From: a virus
Virus record (IMG/VR): IMGVR_UViG_3300009553_000046
Location: 1 to 40,530 of that record
Reading direction: 5' to 3' (one strand)
Length of the DNA: 40,530 nucleotides
The position numbers and the translations under genes were made by a program. Shown piece after piece: positions 20,922-27,780 of this stretch; the first letter of the stretch is position 1; the number at the start of each line of letters is the position of its first letter. Below the pieces are notes generated by a model. That model did no database searches and was not told the origin of the DNA. It saw only the letters and a program-made list of their open reading frames with translations.

Positions 20922-21096
20922 GATCGGCCGGCGAGCTCGGCGCCAGGCAGCTCGAGCAGCGTGCTTGGAACTTGGGGTTAAAGGCGAAGGCCGACGGGGT
21001 TGATTCTTTTTTATCAGGTGATCCAAAAATCGCTTGCGTTTTCAAAACCAACTATAACATACTCAGCACATCGCCCCTCCTCCCCCGCAAAACCTC

Positions 21097-21571
21097 ATGC
21101 GCGCCTATTACAACGAGAACGACAAAAACTGCGCAGCATGGCTTCGCGAACTCATCGCGGATAAGCTGATCGCAACCGGAGACGTGGATGAACGCGACAT
21201 ACGAGACGTCAAGCCCGCAGAACTTCGCGGCTACACCCAATGTCATTTCTTCGCAGGCATCGGCGGCTGGTCGCTCGCTCTACGTCAAGCGGCTTGGCCA
21301 GATCATCGCCCGGTATGGACGGGAAGCTGTCCTTGCCAGCCTTTCTCCGCGGCAGGCCAACGCCGCGGGTTTGCTGACGAGCGGCACCTGTGGCCCTACT
21401 GGCACTGGCTCATACAGCAGTGCACGCCTACAAAAATTTATGGAGAGCAGGTTAGTACAGCACCCCTTTGGCTCGACGGAGTGTGCGCTGACCTGGAAGC
21501 ATGTAAGTTTGCCGTCGGGGCGGCGCATATTCCGGCTGTCAGCGTCGGTGCGAAGCACATACGATACAGGG
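21097..21571 (+). pseudogene. 5' part of a C5-cytosine DNA methyltransferase, split by the transposon
   Basis: Residues 1-158 show FFAGIGG (motif I, about 51-57), SCPCQP with catalytic Cys80 (motif IV), GEQV (E117, motif VI) and GAKHIRYR (motif VIII-like). The gene would methylate cytosine in phage or host DNA, for example to evade restriction. The open frame continues past 21571 into transposon DNA and stops at 21837 after 88 alien residues. Removing 21572-24225 plus one target copy joins it in frame to 24234-24646, giving a 295-residue enzyme. There is no clear ribosome site before 21097. Confidence 0.88.
21564..21571 (+). repeat. Left target-site duplication of the transposon
   Basis: ATACAGGG lies immediately left of the left inverted repeat and is repeated exactly at 24226-24233 on the right side. 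The 8-bp size fits the IS1595 family. Confidence 0.93.
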
Positions 21572-21598
21572 GGCGATATTCGACTTCCCGTACCCACC
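21572..21598 (+). repeat. Left terminal inverted repeat
   Basis: 27 bp, perfect match to the reverse complement of 24199-24225; starts GGCGATATTC and ends CCCACC. Beyond it the two ends diverge. Confidence 0.93.
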
Positions 21599-21685
21599 CC
21601 GATTTGTCGAGTCTGCGTTCGCTAGACGTTCACGGCGATGCAACTTCGTTCCGAAACGTTCCGCTCACCAATCGTCGCGGTTGCG

Positions 21686-21907
21686 TCAATCCTTCCGCTT
21701 GGTCCGTGCGGCGGCGCGCAGCCGATCCTTGTCTAGCTCAGACACGCCCGGCCCTGGCTTACGGATCATTTCGCCAAGGATGCGGTCTAGCGCTCCGGAA
21801 TCCTGATCCGCACCAAGCTCCCGAGCGGCTTCCTTGAACCGCTCGGATTGCTTTTTGTCCTTAAGCTTTGGCGTTCGCTTTTGCTTTTGACCTTTTATTC
21901 TGCCCAT
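21686..21907 (-). CDS. Small transposon companion protein
   Basis: 73 residues, ATG 21907 with GGAAGG upstream, 14 bases downstream of the transposase stop and co-directional with it. The sequence is basic at first (MGRIKGQKQKRTPKLKDKKQSERFKEAARELGADQ) and charged throughout. I recall small proteins with 'PKLKD..Q..RF.E.A.ELG.D' beside IS1595-type transposases in alphaproteobacteria. Function unknown; it might regulate or help transposition. Confidence 0.7.
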   Translation of the reverse strand: MGRIKGQKQKRTPKLKDKKQSERFKEAARELGADQDSGALDRILGEMIRKPGPGVSELDKDRLRAAARTKRKD

Positions 21908-21921
21908 AGGGCGGCCTTCCG

Positions 21922-22839
21922 CTAATTAGTTTGCTTGTAGGTCAGTCGCTTGCCGACAATGCCCTGCAATGCGCGGTCGGCGCGGTTCACGTCATCCACA
22001 CCCAGCGCAACGCGATTGCTGAAACGGAAATCGAACTCCGCAAGGTAACGGTGCAGGTGCTTCTCAGCGCAGTGCTGATACACGCCCTTCATGCCGCGCT
22101 TAAACACCGAATAGAAGCCCTCCACGGCGTTCGTGGACACTTCCCCACGCACGTATTCGTTGATGTCGTGGTTGACCGTCTGGTGCTTCGGATATTCGAT
22201 TTTGAGGCTCTTGTACCAGCTAGCTTGGTCCGTCATCACCTTGGCCTCGCGGTCGAGATTGGCGCGGATAATCGGGATCAGCGCACCGACCGTGTTTCCG
22301 TCAACGTGGAAGCTCCGCGCCGATCCGCCACGCTCGACCAGCGTCAGGACCGTATTGCGGAACTGCGGACCGCGCCGCTTCGTCTTGCTGTTCGCGCCCT
22401 CCTGAAAGCCAATGTACGTCTCGTCGACTTCCACGATGCCGCCATCTGAGCCGAGCACCGGCATCCCGAGAACGCGCATCGCCTCGCGCACGCGGTGCGA
22501 CATGAACCAGGCCGTCTTGAGCGTGACGCCCAGCACGCGGTGAAGCTGGTTGGAGCTAATGCCCTTCTTGCTCGATGCCATCAGGTGGATTGCCTGCAAC
22601 CAGAGACGCAGCGGGACGTGGCTGGCCTCAAACACCGTGCCGACCGTCGCGCGGAACGGCTTGCGGCAGGCGTAGCACTTGTAGACGCCGATCCGCGTGG
22701 ACTTGCCCTGAAGCTTGCCGATCCGGTCGGTGCCTTGGCAGTGCGGGCAGACTGGCCCGTTCGGCCAAATGCGAGCTTCGAGATATTCGTAAGCCGCTGC
22801 TTCATCGTGGAAATGGGCGGCATCAAGAACGGAAGACAT
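21922..22839 (-). CDS. IS1595-family transposase
   Basis: 305 residues from ATG 22839 (AAGGGATTT upstream). The TTG at 22863 is a poorer alternative. Zinc ribbon: C31, C34, C55, C58 (CPHC, CYAC). The DDE-type core is VEVDETYIG (D139), VMTDQASWY (D204) and STNAVEGFYSVFKRGMKG (N237/E240, K248), the ISXO2/IS1595 pattern. It binds the terminal repeats and moves the element by cutting and joining DNA. All signatures and the full length are present, so it looks active. It is transcribed away from the DUF5343 gene. Confidence 0.93.
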   Translation of the reverse strand: MSSVLDAAHFHDEAAAYEYLEARIWPNGPVCPHCQGTDRIGKLQGKSTRIGVYKCYACRKPFRATVGTVFEASHVPLRLWLQAIHLMASSKKGISSNQLHRVLGVTLKTAWFMSHRVREAMRVLGMPVLGSDGGIVEVDETYIGFQEGANSKTKRRGPQFRNTVLTLVERGGSARSFHVDGNTVGALIPIIRANLDREAKVMTDQASWYKSLKIEYPKHQTVNHDINEYVRGEVSTNAVEGFYSVFKRGMKGVYQHCAEKHLHRYLAEFDFRFSNRVALGVDDVNRADRALQGIVGKRLTYKQTN

Positions 22840-22887
22840 GGCTAAATCCCTTATGTGATTCAACTATGTCAGGCGTATATGGGTACG

Positions 22888-23097
22888 TCAAGTAACGGCC
22901 CCATTATTTGTATCACGAATTATTTCAAACCAACGGGCAATCGTTGCTTCAAAATAGTCACGCGCTTCCCGCTCAGTCGCGCCGATTACGCCGATGCAAA
23001 GGCTTGCCCCCTGGGGGGACGCGGCCAGCCAGTCCCCGTGGGGCCGACGAATCAGATTCGGGCAGATGACCGGATGAGCGCCAGATTCTTTGGCCAT
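22888..23097 (-). CDS. Small transposon passenger protein
   Basis: 69 residues from ATG 23097, with AGGGAG 7 bases upstream; the 18-residue extension upstream is unsupported. The sequence MAKESGAHPVICPNLIRRPHGDWLAASPQGASLCIGVIGATEREARDYFEATIARWFEII is a compact alpha/beta pattern, with a helix at the end. It stands just before the transposase and shares its direction, so it is probably transcribed with it. No known family. Confidence 0.6.
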   Translation of the reverse strand: MAKESGAHPVICPNLIRRPHGDWLAASPQGASLCIGVIGATEREARDYFEATIARWFEIIRDTNNGAVT

Positions 23098-23251
23098 GAC
23101 ATGCTCCCTTATTGAGACGGCCATCCCAGCACACAGAAAATATACTGTCAAATCAATATGTTAATGAGAGTTGGTATTCGCCGTACCAAAAGGCATTGCA
23201 AACCAGCAACCCTTGTGCTTTACCACAGTCGCCTAGAACCAGGAGGCTGCC

Positions 23252-23983
23252 GTGGCTGTTACCAGGGACCGCTCAGCGCCCTACACCGCTCCGAGCGCAA
23301 TCGTCGAGTTGATCAACCGCTACCGCAATCGCGGGTTGCCTGCTCCCATTGACCGGGAAGTGTTGGCGAGGGCCAGCGTGGCCGACGGCTTGATCTCGCG
23401 CACTCTGCAATCCCTTGAGGTGCTCGATCTGATTGACGAAAAAGGGATGCCAACCGAGGCGCTAGAGGGACTGCGACTCGCCCCCGAGGCTGAATTCCAG
23501 AGCCGAATGGTGGACTGGCTCAGAGGTGCTTACGCCGAAGTCTTCTCTTTCGTTGATCCGTCTCAGGATGGCGAAACCCGCGTCCGCGATGCTTTCCGCA
23601 GCTACCATCCGGTTGGACAACAGAGCCGGATGGTCGCTCTGTTTCTCGGCCTCTGTGCCGCCGCTGGTCTTGTTCCTGAGAAGCCCGAGTCCGCGCCCAG
23701 GCCTTCGGCGCGCACCGCCTCGCCTGCGTCGGCTTCGCCGGTCGGCACTCCGCGCCAGCGCACCATCGCCAAGCGCATCGTTTCCGAGCGCGTGCTCAAG
23801 GGCGCACCGCCGCCTAACCCGGCCGTGCCACCCGCGCTAGCGGGTCTGCTCGCCAGCCTGCCCGCCGAAGGCGACACCTGGACCAAGGCCGAGCGCGCCA
23901 AGTTCATCGCCGCCTTCACCGCCATGCTCGACTTCTGCTTCCCGGTCGAGGAGGCCGCACCCAAGACGGGAACGGCGGCCTAG
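23252..23983 (+). CDS. DUF5343 family protein carried by the transposon
   Basis: 243 residues from a GTG at 23252, with AGGAGG 7 bases upstream. Residues 8-110 (SAPYTAPSAIVELINRYRNRGLPAPIDREVLARASVADGLISRTLQSLEVLDLIDEKGMPTEALEGLR...WLRGAYAEVF) match the DUF5343 pattern: a helical start, 'L..L..L.LID..G.PT', and 'lr.aYae.F'. A Pro/Ala/Ser-rich linker and a second helical segment follow. It is transcribed opposite to the transposase. The family's role is unknown. Codon use is GC-rich, like the host and phage. Confidence 0.78.
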   Translation: MAVTRDRSAPYTAPSAIVELINRYRNRGLPAPIDREVLARASVADGLISRTLQSLEVLDLIDEKGMPTEALEGLRLAPEAEFQSRMVDWLRGAYAEVFSFVDPSQDGETRVRDAFRSYHPVGQQSRMVALFLGLCAAAGLVPEKPESAPRPSARTASPASASPVGTPRQRTIAKRIVSERVLKGAPPPNPAVPPALAGLLASLPAEGDTWTKAERAKFIAAFTAMLDFCFPVEEAAPKTGTAA

Positions 23984-24160
23984 GTGGCCGCCGCCCAGAA
24001 CTGACCCCGGCTGTATCGGGGAACCAGAGCCTCCCGGCGCGATCAAGGTTATGGCCGCGACACGCAGGTGAGGTGCAGAAGCTCCCTCAGTAGTTTCGAG
24101 GGGTGAGCCGCCTCGCAGGACCGCCATCAACGGCCTGCGAGGCGGTGCCGTTTTAACTGA
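23975..24160 (+). other. Structured stretch after DUF5343 gene, candidate non-coding RNA
   Basis: From the stop of DUF5343 to the terminator there is no convincing gene. Hairpins lie in series: GGCGGCC-TAGGT-GGCCGCC (about 23975-23993), CCCCG-GCTGTAT-CGGGG (24005-24021), CCCTC-AGTAGTTTC-GAGGG (about 24085-24103), and the terminator stem (24108-24145). The order and the final terminator would fit a short structured RNA made with, or from, the DUF5343 transcript. Only the pairing is seen. Confidence 0.45.
24108..24156 (+). terminator. Rho-independent terminator of the DUF5343 transcript
   Basis: A 12-bp perfect stem, CCGCCTCGCAGG (24108-24119) and CCTGCGAGGCGG (24134-24145), has a 14-base loop and is followed by TGCCGTTTTAA on the plus strand. 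It ends rightward RNA from the DUF5343 gene before the right end of the transposon. Confidence 0.8.
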
Positions 24161-24167
24161 TTTGGTC

Positions 24168-24190
24168 GGTCTTGAACAGCATTCAAGACC
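24168..24190. repeat. Inverted repeat next to the right end of the transposon
   Basis: GGTCTTGAA, loop CAGCA, TTCAAGACC: a perfect 9-bp pair, 8 bp inside the right terminal repeat. It may be a transposase-binding or transcription-insulating site. Confidence 0.6.
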
Positions 24191-24198
24191 TGGAATTC

Positions 24199-24225
24199 GG
24201 TGGGTACGGGAAGTCGAATATCGCC
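24199..24225 (-). repeat. Right terminal inverted repeat
   Basis: 27 bp, the exact reverse complement of the left end (21572-21598). It is followed directly by the target duplication at 24226-24233. Confidence 0.93.
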
Positions 24226-24233
24226 ATACAGGG
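24226..24233 (+). repeat. Right target-site duplication of the transposon
   Basis: ATACAGGG, identical to 21564-21571, immediately right of the right inverted repeat. Confidence 0.93.
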
Positions 24234-24646
24234 CCTGGTTTACTGCCGACTCCGAGTGCGAGCAGTTATGGGACGAATCAAGGTGGAGCGGCGGGGCGCA
24301 CTGGAAAAGTTCGGCCCTCGCTGCAATCAATGGCGAAGCATGGACTGTGGCCAACGCCGCGATCTTCGCCGAACGAGAACCGGCAGAAAAAGATAAGCCC
24401 GTCGCAGGCGACGGGCTCGCACGGTCTATCACTTGCAGCAATGGCCAACCTATGGCCTACACCAACAGCAAACCGACGAAGTGGGTTACAATCCCACGGT
24501 GTGAACGCAATACTTGGCGTCCTGAACCCGCAGTGGGTCGCGTGGTTGATGGGCTATCCCACAGCATGGTGGAAGCCGCGCTACACGGTTTCGGAAACGC
24601 AATCGTTCCCCAAGTCGCTGCTGCCTTTATTCGAGCAACCTCCTGA
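24233..24646 (+). pseudogene. 3' part of the split C5-cytosine DNA methyltransferase
   Basis: The frame that continues the methyltransferase after in-silico removal of the transposon (first codon GCC at 24233-24235) ends with TGA at 24644-24646. It contains the target-recognition stretch and, near the end, GFGNAIVPQVAAAFI, which is the final conserved motif X of these enzymes. The 137 residues alone cannot be functional. A GTG at 24200 inside the terminal repeat is in frame, but there is no reason to think it is used. Confidence 0.85.
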
Positions 24647-24650
24647 TTGA
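24234..24650 (+). pseudogene. Second overlapping frame, 3' part (WPTP-type protein), also split by the transposon
   Basis: In another frame the same DNA reads GLLPTPSASSYGTNQGGAAG, LWPTP, LNPQWVAWLMGYPTAWW, a pattern often seen in phage proteins linked to methyltransferases. Its 5' part is in the same frame at 21188-21571 (…GLLTSGTCGPTGTGS…SASVRSTYDTG). Removing the transposon joins the two into a 266-residue frame. It may be an overlapping gene or merely an open shadow of the methyltransferase. Confidence 0.45.
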
Positions 24651-24709
24651 CCCTCTCGCGGTCCTATGCTCCACTCCCCTCGTTCCTCCCGTTGACGCAA
24701 CCCAACTGA

Positions 24710-24738
24710 ACCCGGAGACTAAACCCTCCGGGTCTTTT
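24710..24738 (+). terminator. Rho-independent terminator after the methyltransferase
   Basis: Stem ACCCGGAG (24710-24717) and CTCCGGGT (24726-24733), 8-base loop, followed by CTTTT. It separates the methyltransferase unit from the late operon. The gap 24651-24810 otherwise holds only the ribosome site of the next gene; the late operon promoter is not resolved. Confidence 0.85.
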
Positions 24739-24810
24739 GCCGGAACCTCTCGTGGCCGCATGGGTTCACTCTACGTCCCGATCCCCCATCGCACTTTTGT
24801 AGGAGCCCCT

Positions 24811-25140
24811 ATGTTTTTCGCAATCGCCCCGCAGCAGGTCGCGCTTCCCGACGGCCCTACCCTCGACTTCCGCGTCAACCCCGCCGATACGTCCCTCGTG
24901 GAGATCCACATCGCGGCCGCCGACGGCGTGCACGTGCTGACGTTCAAGCGCAACGGCGCCTACGCCTCCAGCGAGTTCATCCCGACCGAGAAGCCTGAAG
25001 CCGACGCCGCACCTGCCACTGAACCAGCGCCCCCGCAGCAGCCTTCCCCGCCCATCGCCCCGCTCGCCGAGTACAAGTCGGTGAACGACGATGCGGTGCG
25101 CAACGGCGAGTACACGAGCGCCGACCAGACCAAGCCCTGA
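24811..25140 (+). CDS. Small acidic protein at the start of the late operon
   Basis: 109 residues from ATG 24811, with AGGAG 6 bases upstream (this decides against the in-frame start at 24760). The N-terminal half (MFFAIAPQQVALPDGPTLDFRVNPADTSLVEIHIAAADGVHVLTFKRNGAYASSEFI) is beta-rich. The second half is a Pro/Ala/Glu linker (PEADAAPATEPAPPQQPSPPIAPLAE). I do not recognise a family. The stop overlaps the KTSC gene start by one base. Confidence 0.65.
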   Translation: MFFAIAPQQVALPDGPTLDFRVNPADTSLVEIHIAAADGVHVLTFKRNGAYASSEFIPTEKPEADAAPATEPAPPQQPSPPIAPLAEYKSVNDDAVRNGEYTSADQTKP

Positions 25141-25340
25141 TGCCCCGCCAATCCTTCCCCGGCTCCTCCGCTCTCTCGTCTGCCGACTACGACGAGGAGC
25201 GGCAGGAGCTGACGATCACCTTCACGTCCGGCAGGTCGTACACCTACCGGCAGGTGCCGCCCGACATCTGGGACGGCTTGCAGACGGCCGACAGCCCCGG
25301 TAGGTTCTGGAACAGTCAGATCAAAGATCAGTTCTCGTAG
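25140..25340 (+). CDS. KTSC domain protein
   Basis: 66 residues. The pattern SSADYDEERQELTITFTSGRSYTYRQVPPDIWDGLQTADSPGRFWNSQIKDQ is the KTSC domain: 'Y(D)...L...F.SG..Y.Y..VP...w..l..A.S.G.f.n..Ik'. KTSC is a small domain found in phages and lysyl-tRNA-synthetase-linked proteins; its role is not established. The ATG shares a base with the previous stop, and the stop is 9 bases before the next ATG. Confidence 0.85.
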   Translation: MPRQSFPGSSALSSADYDEERQELTITFTSGRSYTYRQVPPDIWDGLQTADSPGRFWNSQIKDQFS

Positions 25341-25349
25341 GGCACCCAC

Positions 25350-25505
25350 ATGGCCAAGCACCCCGGCTTCAAGGCAGTGCAGTCGTCCATCGCGAAGAAA
25401 GAGGGCGTGTCGCCCAAGCGCGCTGGAGCCATCCTGGCCGCATCGACGCGCAAGGCGTCCCCTGCCGCGAAGAAGTCCAACCCGCGGCTGAAGCGCGTCA
25501 AATGA
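25350..25505 (+). CDS. Small basic phage protein
   Basis: 51 residues (ATG 25350). The sequence MAKHPGFKAVQSSIAKKEGVSPKRAGAILAASTRKASPAAKKSNPRLKRVK follows a pattern I recall near terminase genes in many phages ('MAKHPGF..VQ.SIA.K.GVS...AG.IL...TR.AS..AK..NPRLKRV'). Basic; possibly DNA-binding. The stop overlaps the next ATG (ATGA). It is below common ORF size limits. Confidence 0.75.
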   Translation: MAKHPGFKAVQSSIAKKEGVSPKRAGAILAASTRKASPAAKKSNPRLKRVK

Positions 25506-25675
25506 AAGTCGGCGACGTCGTCACCGCCATCCTCGACAACAAGACGCCGGGCGGTCTCGAGATCACGGGGGAGATCACGTCGACTGACAGCGCCGCGGGG
25601 TTGCTGCAGGTGCAATCCCAGTTCGGCGTGCGCATCTGGGTGAGCGAGGCGGCCGCCAAGCCGGTAGATGCGTGA
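25502..25675 (+). CDS. Small phage protein of unknown function
   Basis: 57 residues, ATG 25502 overlapping the previous stop. The sequence (MKVGDVVTAILDNKTPGGLEITGEITSTDSAAGLLQVQSQFGVRIWVSEAAAKPVDA) is beta-strand-rich, compatible with a small SH3-like barrel. It overlaps the next GTG (GTGA). Function unknown. Close coupling with neighbours supports it as a real gene. Confidence 0.65.
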   Translation: MKVGDVVTAILDNKTPGGLEITGEITSTDSAAGLLQVQSQFGVRIWVSEAAAKPVDA

Positions 25676-25782
25676 CCTTCGAGCGCGCGGTCCTCGCCTT
25701 GCAGGCGTTCGGCATCGTCGTCAGCATGTGGACGTGCTACCGTTCCTGTCAGGTATGGAAGCGCATCCGTGACCGCATCTGA
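25672..25782 (+). CDS. Small membrane-type peptide before the terminase
   Basis: 36 residues from a GTG at 25672 that overlaps the previous stop. The product (VTFERAVLALQAFGIVVSMWTCYRSCQVWKRIRDRI) has a hydrophobic N-terminal half and a basic C-terminal half. Its stop lies 14 bases inside the terminase start. It may be real or just a translational link; confidence is limited by its size. Confidence 0.45.
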   Translation: MTFERAVLALQAFGIVVSMWTCYRSCQVWKRIRDRI

Positions 25783-27778
25783 GCCAACGAGAGACGAGTT
25801 GATCCGCAAGCTCGCGGCCAACCCCAGGCTCGCGCACCAGGTCCTGTTCAAGCACCGTCATCCCGACGAGACGCCGGAGTTCCATGGCGAGATGGTCGAC
25901 CTGTGGTACAGCGCCGCACCCCAGGTGCTGACGATGGCGTTCCGCGGTGGCGCTAAGTCGACGGTGGCCGAGGAGGCCATCACGGTGATGGGTGCCTTGA
26001 GAATGTTCAAGAATTGCATCATTCTCGGCGAGAACGAGCCGCGCGCGATCGAGCGCCTCACGGCCATCAAGCACGAGTTCGAGACCAACGAGTACCTGCA
26101 GGACCTGTTCGGTCCGCTGGTCGGCAACATCTGGCAGGAGAAGAAAATTGTCCTCAGCAACGGAGTTGTTCTACAGGCATTTGGCCGTGGTCAGTCTCTC
26201 CGCGGTGCTAAGCATCTATCTGCTCGCCCTGACCTGGCTTTTGGCGATGACATGGAGGACGACGAGTGTGTGGCTACCCCAGAAGCCAGGGAGAAGTTTA
26301 AGCAATGGTTTCTCAAAGTGGTCATACCAGCTTTGGCCCCCGGCTATCGGTTTCGCATTGCTGGCACTCCTCTGGACCCTGAGTCCTGGCTGATGAAGCT
26401 GAAGGCCGCACCCGACTGGGTGACGAAGGTCTTCCCGATCGAGAGCAAGGATGCTGAGACCGGCGAGCGCGTGGCGACATGGAAGGCGCGCTTCCCCCTC
26501 GAAGCCATCGACGCCAAGATCGTCTCTTACCGAAATCTCGGCGCGATGCAGGAGTATCAGCAGGAGTACATGTGCGAGGCGAGCGACCCAGCCAGCCGGA
26601 CGTTCACCTCCGACATGATCCGCGTCAAGGTGCAGGACCGGACGTGGCATCCCGTCTATGCGATGTACGACCCGGCGCGATCGACCGACAAGAACAAATC
26701 GGCGACCACCGGCTGGGCGGCGTGGTCGTGGGTTGGCTCGCGCATGATCGTGTGGGACGCCGGCGGCGGTTTCTGGAAGCCCGACGAGATCGTCAACGAC
26801 ATCTTCCGGGTCAACGACGAGTACCGGCCGATCACCATCGGCGTCGAGCAGACTGGCCTTCACGAGTTCATCATGCAACCGCTGCGCGCCGAGCAGATCC
26901 GCCGCGGGACGCTGATACCTGTTCAGGCGCTGAACGCTCCGCAGCTCGGCCAGATCGGCGTCATCAAAGGCTTGCAGCCGTTCTTCAAGGCGCAGGAGGT
27001 CGAGTTCGCCAAGGAGATGCCGGAGCTGGTCAAGCAGATGCTTGCCTTCCCCACGGGCCACCGTGATACGCTCAACGCGCTGGCTTACGCGCCGAGACTG
27101 CGGTCGGGTTTGCCAGTTTATGACGGCTTCCGTTCGGAGCATGTCAGCGAGTTGGTCGAACTGCGCCCGCGGGAGACGGTGTACCTAGCGGTCGGCGCCA
27201 CCGGGCAGTACACCACTGCGGTGCTCTGTCAGTTCATCCAGGGGGTTCTCAATGTCACGCACGACTGGTGTTGCGAAGGTGATCCTGGAGCTACCCTTGG
27301 CGACATCGTTCAATCCGCGTGCCTTGCCGCCCGACGTTCAGTTAAGCTCGTTGCCGGACCGCAACATTTTGACCCTCATGATACCGTGGGTTTACGGGCC
27401 GCCGCTCGCAAAGTCCCTGTTGCAGTCGACCGTGGAGGAGCTGTTACGAACGGTCGTGAGGGACTGCGGCAACTCCTTGCGACCGCCAAACGAGGATACC
27501 CCGCCGTCGCCGTGCACCCCGACGCCCGATGGACGCTTAATGCTCTCGCCGGAGGCTACTGTCGCGCTGTCACAAAAGCCGGTGTCGTTACCGAGTTTGC
27601 CACCGACGGCCCCTACCGCACCCTGATGGAAGCCCTCGAGTCGCTGGTCGCGCTCACGCGCGCCGGGAGCGAGACAGGTGACACGCCTGCCAACTTCGCA
27701 TATTCTTCCAGCGGACACAGGTATTTGACGAGCCTGCCTCAACCAAACTCTCAGGGGCTGCTCGCGACCAAGAGGTAA
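25769..27778 (+). CDS. Terminase large subunit
   Basis: 669 residues from GTG 25769. ATPase: Walker A FRGGAKST (58-65), Walker B LAFGDD (156-161). Nuclease: YDPARSTD (D301) with GHRDTLNALAYA downstream, the pattern of T7-like terminases. It cuts and pumps DNA through the portal encoded two genes later. From about residue 455 an extra segment (ETVYLAVGATGQYTTAVLCQ...WTLNALAGGYC) resembles a second RNase H-like fold, making it longer than T7 gp19 (about 586). No small terminase is adjacent; the gene at 1435 is a distant candidate. Confidence 0.93.
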   Translation: MTASEPTRDELIRKLAANPRLAHQVLFKHRHPDETPEFHGEMVDLWYSAAPQVLTMAFRGGAKSTVAEEAITVMGALRMFKNCIILGENEPRAIERLTAIKHEFETNEYLQDLFGPLVGNIWQEKKIVLSNGVVLQAFGRGQSLRGAKHLSARPDLAFGDDMEDDECVATPEAREKFKQWFLKVVIPALAPGYRFRIAGTPLDPESWLMKLKAAPDWVTKVFPIESKDAETGERVATWKARFPLEAIDAKIVSYRNLGAMQEYQQEYMCEASDPASRTFTSDMIRVKVQDRTWHPVYAMYDPARSTDKNKSATTGWAAWSWVGSRMIVWDAGGGFWKPDEIVNDIFRVNDEYRPITIGVEQTGLHEFIMQPLRAEQIRRGTLIPVQALNAPQLGQIGVIKGLQPFFKAQEVEFAKEMPELVKQMLAFPTGHRDTLNALAYAPRLRSGLPVYDGFRSEHVSELVELRPRETVYLAVGATGQYTTAVLCQFIQGVLNVTHDWCCEGDPGATLGDIVQSACLAARRSVKLVAGPQHFDPHDTVGLRAAARKVPVAVDRGGAVTNGREGLRQLLATAKRGYPAVAVHPDARWTLNALAGGYCRAVTKAGVVTEFATDGPYRTLMEALESLVALTRAGSETGDTPANFAYSSSGHRYLTSLPQPNSQGLLATKR

Positions 27779-27780
27779 CC

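Larger units (their letters stand above)
20371..21096. promoter_or_regulatory. Repeat-rich divergent control region (possible operator/origin)
   Basis: About 725 bp without a convincing gene between the leftward early operon and the rightward methyltransferase. It is AT-rich and holds the TGTGTT/AACACA cluster (20421-20671), a run of TATATATATA and TATAAT (20705-20710), TAGCACA repeats with a 12-bp inverted repeat (20797-20887), and a 14-bp perfect palindrome (20908-20921). A divergent promoter-operator region or replication origin is likely; exact promoters are not resolved. Confidence 0.7.
21572..24225. mobile_element. Complete IS1595-type transposon with passenger genes (2654 bp)
   Basis: Borders are exact: 27-bp perfect terminal inverted repeats (21572-21598, starting GGCGATATTCGACTTCCC; 24199-24225) and the 8-bp duplication ATACAGGG on both sides. 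It contains a minus-strand transposase with zinc ribbon and DDE-type core, two small minus-strand companions, a plus-strand DUF5343 gene, and a structured stretch ending in a terminator. IS1595 elements are known to carry passenger genes. It sits inside a methyltransferase gene, and the intact repeats suggest recent insertion. Confidence 0.93.

Noticed and set aside
20909-21169. 86-residue plus-strand frame before the methyltransferase
   Set aside because: It overlaps the methyltransferase start in another frame and has no ribosome site. The middle looks slightly protein-like, but the evidence is insufficient.
23837-24130. 97-residue minus-strand frame opposite the end of DUF5343
   Set aside because: Gly-rich shadow of the DUF5343 gene and of the hairpin region.
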